This document shows, in pieces, positions 1 through 8,660 of a stretch of 32,064 nt of DNA. Positions within the stretch are counted from its first letter, which is position 1. Each line of letters starts with the position of its first letter. The DNA lies in contig SVDC01000032.1 in the NCBI GenBank assembly GCA_015058045.1, positions 11,420-43,483 of the forward strand, written 5' to 3'. The notes beneath the pieces are model-generated. The model was not told the origin of the DNA, ran no database searches, and was given only the letters and a program-made list of their open reading frames with translations. The position numbers were made by a program, and so were the translations under genes. Source of the stretch: Cellulosilyticum sp. Lineage in GTDB: Bacteria; Bacillota; Clostridia; Lachnospirales; Cellulosilyticaceae.

Positions 1-148
1 ATGTTTCATCTTGATTAAGGAATATCTGGTTACGGGGGATACCGTAAAAAAGAAAATAAACTTTTAAATCAATAAAAGGTAGATTAAATGATGGGAAGCA
101 TATAAAATAAAGTACAGTAGATTAGATAATAGGATAAAAGGAGAAGTT

Positions 149-904
149 ATGAAATTTGTATCATGGAATGTGAATGGCATTAGAGCATGTCTTCAAAAAG
201 GTTTTTTAGATTATTTTAATGAGGTAGATGCAGATATTTTCTGCCTTCAAGAAACAAAGTGTCAAGAAGGACAAGTTAGTTTAGATTTACCAGGGTATCA
301 TCAATACTGGAATTATGCAGAGCGTAAAGGATACTCAGGAACTGCTATTTTTACTAAAGAAGAGCCACTTAAAGTAACTTATGGTATGGGCATTGCTGAG
401 CATGACACAGAAGGAAGGGTGATTACAGTAGAATTTGAAAAGTTCTTCTTTGTAACTGTTTATACACCAAATGCTCAAAGTGAACTTGCACGTATTGATT
501 ATCGTATGCAGTGGGAAGATGATTTTAGAGCTTATTTAAAAGGTTTAGAAGAAAGTAAACCTGTTATTGTATGTGGTGATTTAAATGTTGCTTATGCTGA
601 GATTGATTTAAAGAATCCAAAAACCAATAGAGGAAATGCAGGCTTTAGTGATCAGGAAAGAGGTAAGTTTGGGGAGTTAATGGAAGCTGGATTTGTAGAT
701 ACTTTCCGTCATTTCTATCCTGACTTAGAAGGGGCTTATAGCTGGTGGTCTTATCGCTTTAAAGCAAGAGAGAAAAACGCAGGATGGCGTATTGACTACT
801 TCTTAGTTTCACAAAGCCTAAAAGACAAGCTAGTGGATAGTCAGATTCATAAGGATATTTTAGGATCTGATCATTGTCCAGTGGCATTAGAAATTCAGTT
901 ATAA
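149..904 (+). CDS. exoA: Exodeoxyribonuclease III / AP endonuclease (ExoA)
   Basis: Mg-dependent class II AP endonuclease and 3'-5' exonuclease of base excision repair, in the exonuclease-endonuclease-phosphatase fold. The 251 residues match the usual 250-255 of Gram-positive ExoA. Visible family motifs are SWNVNGIRA near residue 5, the metal-binding glutamate in LQETKCQ (about residue 35), [12 protein letters not shown] with [12 protein letters not shown] in the middle, WRIDYFLVS near the end, and the closing [11 protein letters not shown] with the catalytic Asp-His pair. The ATG is preceded by AAAGGAGAAGTT, a good ribosome binding site. It is a single-gene unit that faces ilvA, with a shared terminator in between. 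All expected catalytic residues are present, so the assignment is secure. Confidence 0.96.
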   Translation: MKFVSWNVNGIRACLQKGFLDYFNEVDADIFCLQETKCQEGQVSLDLPGYHQYWNYAERKGYSGTAIFTKEEPLKVTYGMGIAEHDTEGRVITVEFEKFFFVTVYTPNAQSELARIDYRMQWEDDFRAYLKGLEESKPVIVCGDLNVAYAEIDLKNPKTNRGNAGFSDQERGKFGELMEAGFVDTFRHFYPDLEGAYSWWSYRFKAREKNAGWRIDYFLVSQSLKDKLVDSQIHKDILGSDHCPVALEIQL

Positions 905-910
905 AAATAG

Positions 911-944
911 GGGGATTAAATCGAAGTATAGCGATTTAATCCCC
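911..944. terminator. Bidirectional terminator between exoA and ilvA
   Basis: Perfect 13-bp inverted repeat (911-923 with 932-944, 8-nt loop) in the gap between two convergent genes. Read on the minus strand the right arm is followed by CTATTTTTAT, so it fits ilvA termination best. On the plus strand the tail TTATTA is weaker. Confidence 0.8.
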
Positions 945-972
945 TTATTAAAAGTATGCTTGAATATATATT

Positions 973-2193
973 TTAGTAAATAACTTCTATCGCATAACCA
1001 TGTGCTTCAAGGACTTGTTCTACTTGCTGGATATGTTCAGGTCCATTAGTCTCCACTGTGATTTCAAGAGCTACATGGCGAAGACGATCTAGAGCCTTAA
1101 ATTGGTTGTGGTCCAGTTTTACAACATTAGCACCTACTTCTGCTAAGATTTCTGCAATTTTAACGAGTTGTCCTGGGGTATCTTTAAGTTTAACAGAGAA
1201 GCAGAAGAGTCGACCACGAGAATATAAACCTCGATCTAATAAGGAAGACATAGTGAGTATGTCAATATTTCCACCACTAATAACAGAAACTACATTTTTA
1301 CCTGTTACATTTAATTTTTTTAGAGCTGCTATAGGAAGGACACCTGTTGCTTCAGCTACAATTTTATGTTTTTCAACCAGAAGGAAAATAGCTTCTGCTA
1401 AGTCTTCATCATTGATGGTGATAATTTCATCTACATATTTTTCAACAATACCATAGGTTTTAGAACCTACGGTCTTTACATTGGCACCATCAGCAATACT
1501 GTCAGCAGATGCAAGGGTAATAGGATGACCTGCAATAATAGATTCTTTCATTCCCATAGCACCATTTGCTTCAACCCCAATGATTTTAATATTTGGATTA
1601 ATCGCTTTAGCAGCAACAGCCACACCACTAATGAGGCCACCTCCTCCAATAGGTACAAGAATAATATCTGTATTAGGAAGATCTTCTAAAATTTCGAGTG
1701 CAATTGTACCTTGACCTGCCATAACATCTAAATCATCAAAAGGATGGATAAAGGTATAGCCATGTTCTTGTTCTAGACGTTTTGCTTCGTCATTAGCTTC
1801 ATCAAATACGTAACCAGCTAGTACAACATTAGCACCCCAGTTTTTAGTAGCTTGCACTTTAATCAGTGGTGTTGTCTTAGGCATAACAATTGTAGTAGGA
1901 ATGCCTAAAGCATGGCCAGAATAAGCAACACCTTGTGCATGATTTCCAGCAGAAGCAGCAATTAAGCCTCTTTGTTTTTCTTCATCAGATAATTTTTTGA
2001 TTTTATTGAGTGCACCACGGAGTTTAAAAGCGCCTGTTACTTGTAAATTTTCGGGTTTAAGATAAACTTTGTTGTTATATTCATTGCTAAGTTCATGACT
2101 ATAAATAAGATTTGTATGGATACAAGTCGATGCAATACGTTCTTTAGCAGCAAGGACATCATCGAATGTAAGTGTAGCATCATTAACTGACAT
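973..2193 (-). CDS. ilvA: Threonine ammonia-lyase (threonine dehydratase) with ACT domain
   Basis: PLP enzyme that deaminates threonine to 2-oxobutanoate (and serine to pyruvate), the entry step to isoleucine or to threonine catabolism. The catalytic domain spans about residues 10-320. The PLP lysine is K57 in TGAFKLRGA, the substrate loop is SAGNHAQG (81-88), and the phosphate-binding turn is GGGG (183-186). A single C-terminal ACT domain (about 328-403, starting CFSVKLKDTPGQL) suggests regulation by an amino acid. At 406 residues with one ACT domain it is the shorter TdcB/IlvA form common in clostridia, not the 510-residue biosynthetic form. The ATG has GGAGGAACA upstream. It is monocistronic. 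Catabolic or biosynthetic use cannot be decided from sequence alone. Confidence 0.93.
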   Translation of the reverse strand: MSVNDATLTFDDVLAAKERIASTCIHTNLIYSHELSNEYNNKVYLKPENLQVTGAFKLRGALNKIKKLSDEEKQRGLIAASAGNHAQGVAYSGHALGIPTTIVMPKTTPLIKVQATKNWGANVVLAGYVFDEANDEAKRLEQEHGYTFIHPFDDLDVMAGQGTIALEILEDLPNTDIILVPIGGGGLISGVAVAAKAINPNIKIIGVEANGAMGMKESIIAGHPITLASADSIADGANVKTVGSKTYGIVEKYVDEIITINDEDLAEAIFLLVEKHKIVAEATGVLPIAALKKLNVTGKNVVSVISGGNIDILTMSSLLDRGLYSRGRLFCFSVKLKDTPGQLVKIAEILAEVGANVVKLDHNQFKALDRLRHVALEITVETNGPEHIQQVEQVLEAHGYAIEVIY

Positions 2194-2231
2194 AGTTGTT
2201 CCTCCGATTATTAAATTTTGTATAAAATAAA

Positions 2232-2253
2232 TAATATAATGCTTATTATATTA
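2232..2253. promoter_or_regulatory. AT-only inverted repeat upstream of ilvA (possible operator)
   Basis: TAATATAA and TTATATTA form perfect 8-bp arms around a 6-nt spacer, about 40 bp upstream of the ilvA start. In such AT-rich DNA this can arise by chance, so an operator is only a suggestion. The remaining gap to 2561 holds no convincing gene or RNA. Confidence 0.2.
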
Positions 2254-2561
2254 AAATATAAACTTATATGCAAATATAGTTTTTTTAGTTAGTAAAATCT
2301 TTTAATGGACTCTTTATTTAGTAGAGAGATATAAAGATTTTATTAATCAAGGAAGAGGAGAAGAGAAAGCGTATAAAATGAAAGTAGAAATCTAAAAACA
2401 ATTAGATTACTGGGTGATTGCTATCATGCGGGCGCTTATTCTAATTTGTTATTAAATAGTAAATCTTACTGAAACGAATAGTTGCTGATTATGTATAGTA
2501 GGAGTGACTTTGGAATAGATTATTAAATTAATATTAAATTTATATGAGATGAGGTAATAGG

Positions 2562-3743
2562 ATGAAACCTTTAAAAACCAGTAGGGTAATTGAAGTGTGT
2601 TTATGGGTAAGTGTATTTGTTTTATTATTAGCTTGTGTTCAGTATTTTTCAGAAGGTGGAACATGGTATTTTAATAAGGAATTTGATGTTAACAAGAAAA
2701 TTTCAGACCATATAGATATAGGTAACTTAAAAGAGGCTAAGAGAGAAGAAGTAGAAATACAAGACATAGGACTTGTGGAAATGAATCTTGCAGATGCTAA
2801 TGTAGAAATTGAGTTTGTAGAAGGTGATACAGTAGAAATTGTTGAACTTACAAATGATAAGAAGCAGGAAAATTTATTTGAGACAACGAAGAAAGAGAAT
2901 GGGCTTTATATTGAGCGTCCAAAGAACGATGAGATTTTTCAGTTTGGATTTATGAATCAATCAGCTCACTTAGTGCAGGTAAAAATACCTAGAAATCTTA
3001 AACAGGAGTTCATTGTATATACTTCTTCAGGAGATATAGAAGTGCAAAATGAAATGGTGTTAGAAAGCGTAGAGATAGGAGCAACCTCAGGCGATATTAT
3101 ATTGGCAGCAGTACAAGTAGGGGAAAGTCAAATTGGAGCAACTTCAGGAGATATTAATATTGAGAGTATACGAGGAAGTGAACATCAAATTACAACAACC
3201 TCAGGAGATATTAATATTGAAGAAGGTACAGGAGACTTTAAGATTAAGACTACCTCTGGCAAGAAAACTTTAGGTCATATTGTAGGTAATGAGCATGAGA
3301 TTGAAGCAACTTCAGGAAGTACAAAGGCCCAACTTCTAGAAGGACAATGTAAAATTAGTAGTACCTCTGGTGATATTCAAATAGGACAACTACTAGGCGC
3401 AATGGAAAATAAAATTACGAGTACATCAGGTCGTATTGGGTTAGAAGAAGTGGAAGGCTTTGGAAAAATGAAGACAACATCAGGAGAAATTGATATAGAT
3501 TGTATGACATTAAGTGGAGACTTAGATATTGCTTCAATATCAGGAAGTATTTATTTAGGAATTAATCCAGAGATGGGAAGTGAAGTGGAAATAGCAACAG
3601 TTTCTGGTGATATTGAAGGGAATGCTGATATTCAGTATGAAGATCGTAATAAGCATAAGGCAGCAGTAAAAATAGGAACAGGTGATACCTATAATGTACA
3701 AATCAAAACAACTTCTGGTGAAGTAGAGCTAGATGAAATATAA
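2562..3743 (+). CDS. Membrane-anchored DUF4097-type repeat protein (putative adhesin / beta-helix)
   Basis: The 393 residues start with a short basic tail and one hydrophobic segment (about 11-27) ending in an AC, so an uncleaved anchor or signal peptide exporting the rest is likely. From about residue 145 to the end a degenerate unit of about 18-22 residues recurs, each centred on TSGDI or a variant (SSGDI, ATSGDI, TTSGK, STSGRI, TTSGEI, SISGSI, VSGDI), at least ten times. This is the signature of DUF4097/DUF4098, predicted to fold as a right-handed beta-helix or stacked beta solenoid. No enzyme motif is visible. The start is set by GAGGT six bases before ATG. In other Firmicutes such proteins often accompany envelope-stress regulators, but none is adjacent here. 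Function unknown. Confidence 0.8.
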   Translation: MKPLKTSRVIEVCLWVSVFVLLLACVQYFSEGGTWYFNKEFDVNKKISDHIDIGNLKEAKREEVEIQDIGLVEMNLADANVEIEFVEGDTVEIVELTNDKKQENLFETTKKENGLYIERPKNDEIFQFGFMNQSAHLVQVKIPRNLKQEFIVYTSSGDIEVQNEMVLESVEIGATSGDIILAAVQVGESQIGATSGDINIESIRGSEHQITTTSGDINIEEGTGDFKIKTTSGKKTLGHIVGNEHEIEATSGSTKAQLLEGQCKISSTSGDIQIGQLLGAMENKITSTSGRIGLEEVEGFGKMKTTSGEIDIDCMTLSGDLDIASISGSIYLGINPEMGSEVEIATVSGDIEGNADIQYEDRNKHKAAVKIGTGDTYNVQIKTTSGEVELDEI

Positions 3744-3839
3744 TCCTCTTATTTGACTAAAGTAAAAAGTAAGGCTATACTTCAAGCAATAGAATAAGCT
3801 ATTTTGGGAAAATAGATGGTACATAGGGGAGTGAAGTAG

Positions 3840-4265
3840 ATGCCATATGGAACAGTAAAAGAAGTAAAGGGCAATACAGCTGTAGTAACTATGGAAAGGC
3901 AAGATATGTGTGGGGATTGTCATGCTTGTGAAATGATTAGTGGTAAAAAAGCGTGTACATTAACTTGTCAAACACACGTTGAATGCAAGCCAGGTGATGA
4001 GGTAGAAGTTAACATTACAACAGATTACTTTTTAAAGGCAACGTATTTAATTTATGGGATTCCTTTAGTTGGCTTTTTAGGTGGAATGGTAATAGGAATA
4101 GTTTTATCTCATGTAGTACAGCCAGCCTTTGGGGAGATTTTGATTGCAGGGTGTATGTTATTAGGAACCGCTCTAGGCCTATTTTATATTAAAAAGAAAG
4201 ATAAAAAGAAGGCTTATCAGAAGTTTCTACCCCATATTATAGGGAAGAAAGAAGAAATAGAATAA
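3840..4265 (+). CDS. RseC/SoxR-reducing-type cysteine-rich membrane protein
   Basis: 141 residues. The N-terminal half is a small soluble domain with C24, C27 and C30 (CGDCHAC), then C39, C43 and C49, a pattern able to bind a metal or Fe-S cluster. Two transmembrane helices follow (about 64-90 and 97-117), then a lysine-rich cytoplasmic tail. This layout (start like MPYGTVKEVKGNTAVV, CxxCxxC, two helices) is that of the RseC_MucC / SoxR-reducing family. Relatives are often linked to Rnf-type electron transport, but no rnf gene is in this window. The ATG has GGGGAGTG six bases upstream. It lies 96 bp after the DUF4097 gene and could share its transcript. The redox partner is unknown. Confidence 0.75.
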   Translation: MPYGTVKEVKGNTAVVTMERQDMCGDCHACEMISGKKACTLTCQTHVECKPGDEVEVNITTDYFLKATYLIYGIPLVGFLGGMVIGIVLSHVVQPAFGEILIAGCMLLGTALGLFYIKKKDKKKAYQKFLPHIIGKKEEIE

Positions 4266-4289
4266 GTTATTTCAAATAAATAGTAAATT

Positions 4290-4337
4290 AAAAAAGATCT
4301 AGTATAGGGAATTGAGTCCTTATACTAGATCTTTTTT
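4290..4337. terminator. Bidirectional terminator between rseC-like gene and trkH
   Basis: A 21-bp stem (4290-4310 with 4317-4337, one G-U pair, 6-nt loop) flanked by an A-run on the left and a T-run on the right, so it works in both directions between convergent genes. Confidence 0.9.
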
Positions 4338-4344
4338 CTGATTA

Positions 4345-5793
4345 CTAATTTTTCTTCCAAAGCTCAGGTAGAACTAATAATAAGATTGGATAAATCTCAA
4401 CTCGTCCAATTATCATTAATAAAGAGAAGGTGAATTTGCTTAAGTCACTAAAAGTAGAGAAGTTCCCTGCTGGTCCGACAATTTCAATACCTGGCCCAAC
4501 ATTATTAAGCGTTGCAATAACAGAGGTAATGGTTGTTGCGGCATCAAAATTATTAATAGAAATAATTAAAACACCCGTAAAGAAAACAAACATATACACA
4601 AAGAAATAGTTTGTAACACTCATAACGGTTTGAGAATCTACTTTTTTATCATTTAAGCGTACTACATAACAAGCCTTTGGATGGATAATACGTTTAAATG
4701 AATATAAAATACTTCTAAAGCCAATTAAAATTCTTGAGATTTTAATACCACCGGCTGTTGAACCGGCACATCCACCTATAAACATAATAAGGAGTAATAA
4801 AATTTTACTAAACATTGGCCATAGGTTATAGTCAGCGGTCATATAACCTGTAGTGGTCATAACAGATGCCACCTGGAAAGAAGTATATCTAAATGCTGTA
4901 CCTACAGAATCGTAGTAACCTGTATAAAGAAGGTTAAACATAATGAGTATAGTCGCAGCACTTAAAATAAATAGGTAAAGGCGTAGTTCTTGATCTTTCC
5001 AAAAGCTTTTTAAATTCCCCTTAAGGATAAAGTAATAAAGAGAAAAGTTGATACCAGAAAGAATCATAAAAACGGTGATAATCCCATCAATTAAGGCACT
5101 ATCATAGTAGCCAACACTAATATTTCTATTTGAGAAACCACCTGTACCTACAGTACTAAATGAATGTAATAACGCATCATAGAAGTTCATACCAGCTAGC
5201 ATGAGACAGACTACTTCTAAAAGGGTTAAACATAAATAGATACCATATAGAATTTTAGCAGTAGAGCCGAGCTTTGGTACAATTTTTCCTACAATAGGAC
5301 CAGGGCTTTCGGCTTTCATGACTTGCATTGAACCCATTCCCATAGAAGGAAGGAGAGCAATAGTTAAGAGCAAAATCCCCATACCACCTACCCAGTGGGT
5401 AAAACATCGCCAAAGTAGGATTCCATGAGGTAAGGATTCAATCTCTGATAAAATAGTTGAACCTGTTGTGGTAAAACCAGAACTAGATTCAAAGAAAGCA
5501 TCAATCAAAGAAGGAATGGCACCACTAAAGTAGAATGGCAAAGCACCAAAGAAAGAAATAAGGAGCCAACCAATGGCTACAATAGCAAAGCCTTCTTTAG
5601 GATAAATATTTTTATCCTTTGGTTTAATTAAAAGCATAGGAATCGCACAAGCTAAAAGAATAAACATTGTAAAGATGAAAGAAGATAAATCTCCATCTTT
5701 ATAAATGAGTGCTGTAATGGTTGGTACAAGAAGTGTGAGACACTCACATACCAATAACATTCCCAAGCTTCTTAATACTATTTTTAAATTCAC
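4345..5793 (-). CDS. trkH: Potassium uptake protein TrkH (membrane subunit)
   Basis: Integral membrane K+ translocating subunit of the Trk/Ktr family, 482 residues, typical length. The four M1-P-M2 repeats each show a selectivity-filter stretch: SSGFTTTGST, STVGTGGFSNRN, MTTTGYMTADYN and NNVGPGIEIVGP. The glycines expected to line the pore are present. The start is GTG at 5793-5791, with GGAGGA seven bases upstream lying inside the trkA coding region. The reading frames overlap by 50 nt, implying tight translational coupling to trkA. The protein ends at the terminator shared with the RseC-like gene. Secure. Confidence 0.95.
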   Translation of the reverse strand: MNLKIVLRSLGMLLVCECLTLLVPTITALIYKDGDLSSFIFTMFILLACAIPMLLIKPKDKNIYPKEGFAIVAIGWLLISFFGALPFYFSGAIPSLIDAFFESSSGFTTTGSTILSEIESLPHGILLWRCFTHWVGGMGILLLTIALLPSMGMGSMQVMKAESPGPIVGKIVPKLGSTAKILYGIYLCLTLLEVVCLMLAGMNFYDALLHSFSTVGTGGFSNRNISVGYYDSALIDGIITVFMILSGINFSLYYFILKGNLKSFWKDQELRLYLFILSAATILIMFNLLYTGYYDSVGTAFRYTSFQVASVMTTTGYMTADYNLWPMFSKILLLLIMFIGGCAGSTAGGIKISRILIGFRSILYSFKRIIHPKACYVVRLNDKKVDSQTVMSVTNYFFVYMFVFFTGVLIISINNFDAATTITSVIATLNNVGPGIEIVGPAGNFSTFSDLSKFTFSLLMIIGRVEIYPILLLVLPELWKKN

Positions 5794-7144
5794 TTGCTAT
5801 TCCTCCTGTTGATACTACAATATCTTTAAAGCTATTAATGTGATTTTTGGTAATCATAAGTACGCGATCACCAATTTGCACACTATCATTTCCAGTAGGA
5901 ATAACAACTGCATTCTTACGCACAATAGTTGTAATTAAAACATCTGGAACAAGATGTAACTTACTAAGTGGAATCCCTACAATAGGATCATCAGCTGTTG
6001 CAATAAGCTCAATGATTTCACCTTCATCACCTAGAATACGATGGAGGGTTTCAATAGATTGACCACGTACAAATTTTAAAATTTGATTAGTAATAATTTC
6101 TTGGGGCTTAATAACAATATCTAAACCTAAAGGTCCTGTTAATTGGTCACAGTGGTTTTTACTCATTTTGGTCATGATACATTGAACAGAAGCTTGTTTT
6201 GCAAGAATAGAGGCAATGATATTTTCTTCATCACTTCCTGTTAGTGAAACAAAGCCGTCTACATTGGCTAGTTGTTCAGATTGTAATAGAGCAGCATCTG
6301 TTCCATCTCCATTGATAACAAGAGTTTGTGGAAGGTCTTCTGCAAGTTGTTCACACATAGCCTCATCTTTCTCAATAAGCTTGACTCTAATATGCATTTG
6401 CTCTAAAAGACGCGCTAAGTAATAGGCAATTTTACTACCCCCTATAATCATGACATTACGTACTTTAGTTGGAGTAGGGGATAAAATTTTAGAGAAAGAG
6501 AAAACATCTGCGGTTTTACCAATGATAAAAACAGAGTCTCCTGCTTCAATTCTAAAATCCCCATTTGGAATAATAAGCTCATTTTGTCTAGTTACCGCAC
6601 CAATTAATATAGGAATACTATAAGTTGCGGCTATAGATTTAAGCTGCATACCTGCAATAGGCATATCTTCTCTTACAATAAAGTCCATCATACGCACACG
6701 GCCTTTAGCAAAGTTTTGTATTTTAATGGCACCTGGAATAGTCAAAAGGCGAGCAATTTCATCTGCTGATGCTTCCTCTGGATTAATAACCATATCAAGA
6801 CCTAAATCTTCTTTAATAAGGAGTAATTCTCTAGCGTATTGAGGGTCTCTAATACGAGCAGCGGTGTGTTTGGCACCCAATTTTTTAGCTGTTAAACAAC
6901 AAAGCATATTGATTTCATCTTTGCCTGAAACAGTAATTACAAAATCGGCTTCATTACAACCGGCATCTAGTAAGGTACTGGTACTAAATCCATTTCCTTT
7001 GATAGGCATGACATCTAAGGTATTATCTACACGCTCAATAACTTTAGGGTTATTATCAATAACAGTGACATCATGTCCTTCAGCTGAGAGAGATTGGGAA
7101 AGGGCATAACCTACTTTTCCAACTCCAATAATAATAATTTTCAT
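5744..7144 (-). CDS. trkA: Trk system potassium uptake protein TrkA (regulatory subunit)
   Basis: Cytoplasmic gating subunit that binds NAD(H) or ATP and controls TrkH. The 466 residues make the duplicated form: RCK_N with the Rossmann motif GVGKVGYALSQSL at about 7-19, TrkA_C near 140-215, a second RCK_N beginning MIIGGSKIAYYLARLL near 232, and a second TrkA_C near 370-450. The ATG has AGGAGA eight bases upstream. It is first in the trkA-trkH operon. A weak sigma-A-like sequence upstream (TTGAAC and AATACT with 17 bp between, about 7187-7215 on the minus strand) could drive it. No c-di-AMP riboswitch is recognisable in the 130-bp leader. Confidence 0.95.
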   Translation of the reverse strand: MKIIIIGVGKVGYALSQSLSAEGHDVTVIDNNPKVIERVDNTLDVMPIKGNGFSTSTLLDAGCNEADFVITVSGKDEINMLCCLTAKKLGAKHTAARIRDPQYARELLLIKEDLGLDMVINPEEASADEIARLLTIPGAIKIQNFAKGRVRMMDFIVREDMPIAGMQLKSIAATYSIPILIGAVTRQNELIIPNGDFRIEAGDSVFIIGKTADVFSFSKILSPTPTKVRNVMIIGGSKIAYYLARLLEQMHIRVKLIEKDEAMCEQLAEDLPQTLVINGDGTDAALLQSEQLANVDGFVSLTGSDEENIIASILAKQASVQCIMTKMSKNHCDQLTGPLGLDIVIKPQEIITNQILKFVRGQSIETLHRILGDEGEIIELIATADDPIVGIPLSKLHLVPDVLITTIVRKNAVVIPTGNDSVQIGDRVLMITKNHINSFKDIVVSTGGIASEFKNSIKKLGNVIGM

Positions 7145-7274
7145 AAGTGTTTCTCCTGTATGTAAAGTCTATAAAAGTAATTTACAGTATTAAGTATAGC
7201 AAAAAAAAGTTCAATAAGATATTTAAACTATAAAATAAGTAAAAATTTCTAGTGGGTAGAAGGTATAAATGCTT

Positions 7275-8450
7275 TTAAACCCTGGGTGGCAAATCCCAAC
7301 TGGTAAGTTCATTCATAAAAGCACTCTTAGCATCTTTGAGTGTAGGTGTTCCTGATGAGGAAGGAACGGACTCTGGAGTAGTATAGGGGTTAGCGTTTTG
7401 ATTAGGCGAATGAGTAGCTTCTGTTTCCTGAGTACTTCGAGATAAAATAAGGCCTTCTAATAAAAGTTCTAATTCTGGTGTAATCATTGTATCTGTATGG
7501 AATCTAGGTAAGTCAATCATGGCTAATGTACATAACTTAATGGTAGAGGCAATAGAAGCATATAATTCCTGACAAATAAAAGTGGAAGATTTATGGGTCA
7601 AAAAGGCAGAGCGATGAATATTATTTTGAAGAGAGCAAGGAGCAGGTTGACTAAAAGTTTGCCCATTATCGATTGAAAGAAGCATTTGTAATTTATGATT
7701 AATCAGTGCGTTAATCCAAATCATATCGTAGTAGCAGAAGACTACAGGATTGGAAGGATATTGTGTGGTTACTAAAGTCGTTATTTGACTAGAATGATTA
7801 TTAAAGTAAGCAAGCTGATATTTACCATGAAATTCTACTACATAGGTGATATGAATGGTATCATTTTCGATACAAATGCTATAGTCTGTAATAGGTTCAG
7901 TAGAATTTAGATAAACAGAAGAGGAGATATTAACTTCATTGATGTGAAGGAGATTAAGTTGATAGCTTTCTTCATAGGTAATAAAAAAAACAAAAACTTC
8001 ATTGTCAGTCTTATAACTTTTAATTAATGAGGGTTTACTATAGCAGGTAAGGAGTGTAATCAGGTGAGGGTGATGAAGATTTTCCTGCACAAAATTGTAG
8101 GTAGTAGAGTGGGTTTGATGAGATAAGTAAGTAATAAAAGGTGTTTGATTAATGGTATACATAATGGGGGATGAAAGCTGATAATTGGAATTTGTATTGG
8201 AAATAAGCGTGTTTCGGTTAAAGCGATTTCCCTCATAAATATAATAATTGAGTTGAAAAGCATCAGGCATGGTGGCAACATAAAGCTTGCCATCTAAATC
8301 CATATGCGCATCATAAGAGGCAAGTTGTTGAGGATAGATTTGGATAGGTTTAGGTGTATAGTTAGAAGAGAAAAATTTACAAAAAGTACCATTTTTAGGT
8401 GTGGAATCTATTAGGGTAAAATAATTATTAGAATGAAAAATATAAGGCAT
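7275..8450 (-). CDS. Hypothetical protein, possibly beta-propeller-like
   Basis: 391 residues, not recognised. There is no signal peptide or membrane helix. Residues 1-330 are rich in Asn, Tyr, Thr, Ser and His and appear to be mostly beta strands. Recurring pieces such as DLDGKLYVATM, PIMYTINQTPFITYLS, VVFCYYDMIWINALI and MLLSIDNGQTFSQP look like blades of a propeller (the last resembles a sialidase Asp-box, S-x-D-x-G-x-T-F). Residues about 340-372 form a Pro/Ser/Thr/Asn-rich linker before a short tail ending WDLPPRV. The start has AAGGAGGT eight bases upstream. It diverges from the cysteine-rich gene at 8661, so the two may be related in function. A clostridial spore or surface role is only a guess. 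Confidence 0.65.
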   Translation of the reverse strand: MPYIFHSNNYFTLIDSTPKNGTFCKFFSSNYTPKPIQIYPQQLASYDAHMDLDGKLYVATMPDAFQLNYYIYEGNRFNRNTLISNTNSNYQLSSPIMYTINQTPFITYLSHQTHSTTYNFVQENLHHPHLITLLTCYSKPSLIKSYKTDNEVFVFFITYEESYQLNLLHINEVNISSSVYLNSTEPITDYSICIENDTIHITYVVEFHGKYQLAYFNNHSSQITTLVTTQYPSNPVVFCYYDMIWINALINHKLQMLLSIDNGQTFSQPAPCSLQNNIHRSAFLTHKSSTFICQELYASIASTIKLCTLAMIDLPRFHTDTMITPELELLLEGLILSRSTQETEATHSPNQNANPYTTPESVPSSSGTPTLKDAKSAFMNELTSWDLPPRV

Positions 8451-8574
8451 ATATAAGAACCTCCTTAGGATGAAAAATAAAACTTTTTCATTGAAATTTA
8501 AAGGTTTGTATTAAACAAAAAGAACATCCTTTTATAAATATATTGAGTGCAAAATAAAATTATACATTAATGTA

Positions 8575-8602
8575 ACCAAAAACTTGAATTTCCCATATTA
8601 TA
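8575..8602 (+). promoter_or_regulatory. Possible sigma-K-like promoter for the cysteine-rich gene
   Basis: AC at 8575-8576, a 17-bp gap, then CATATTATA at 8594-8602, which fits the Bacillus sigma-K pattern AC / CATAnnnTA. No good sigma-A pair is seen there. The motif is short and the DNA AT-rich, so this is suggestive only. Downstream, 8621-8646 can form a small imperfect hairpin just before the AGGAGG. Confidence 0.3.
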
Positions 8603-8660
8603 GTATTGGAAACGACAAATTATGATTTCCATCCTTTAGGAATCATACAGGAGGTTTTTA

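Noticed and set aside
1..148. Small hairpin TTACGG/CCGTAA at 30-47 as a terminator
   Set aside because: It is followed by A residues, not a T-run, and the upstream gene is outside the window.
7145..7274. c-di-AMP (ydaO) riboswitch upstream of trkA
   Set aside because: The gap is too short and lacks the conserved core; only a weak promoter is seen.
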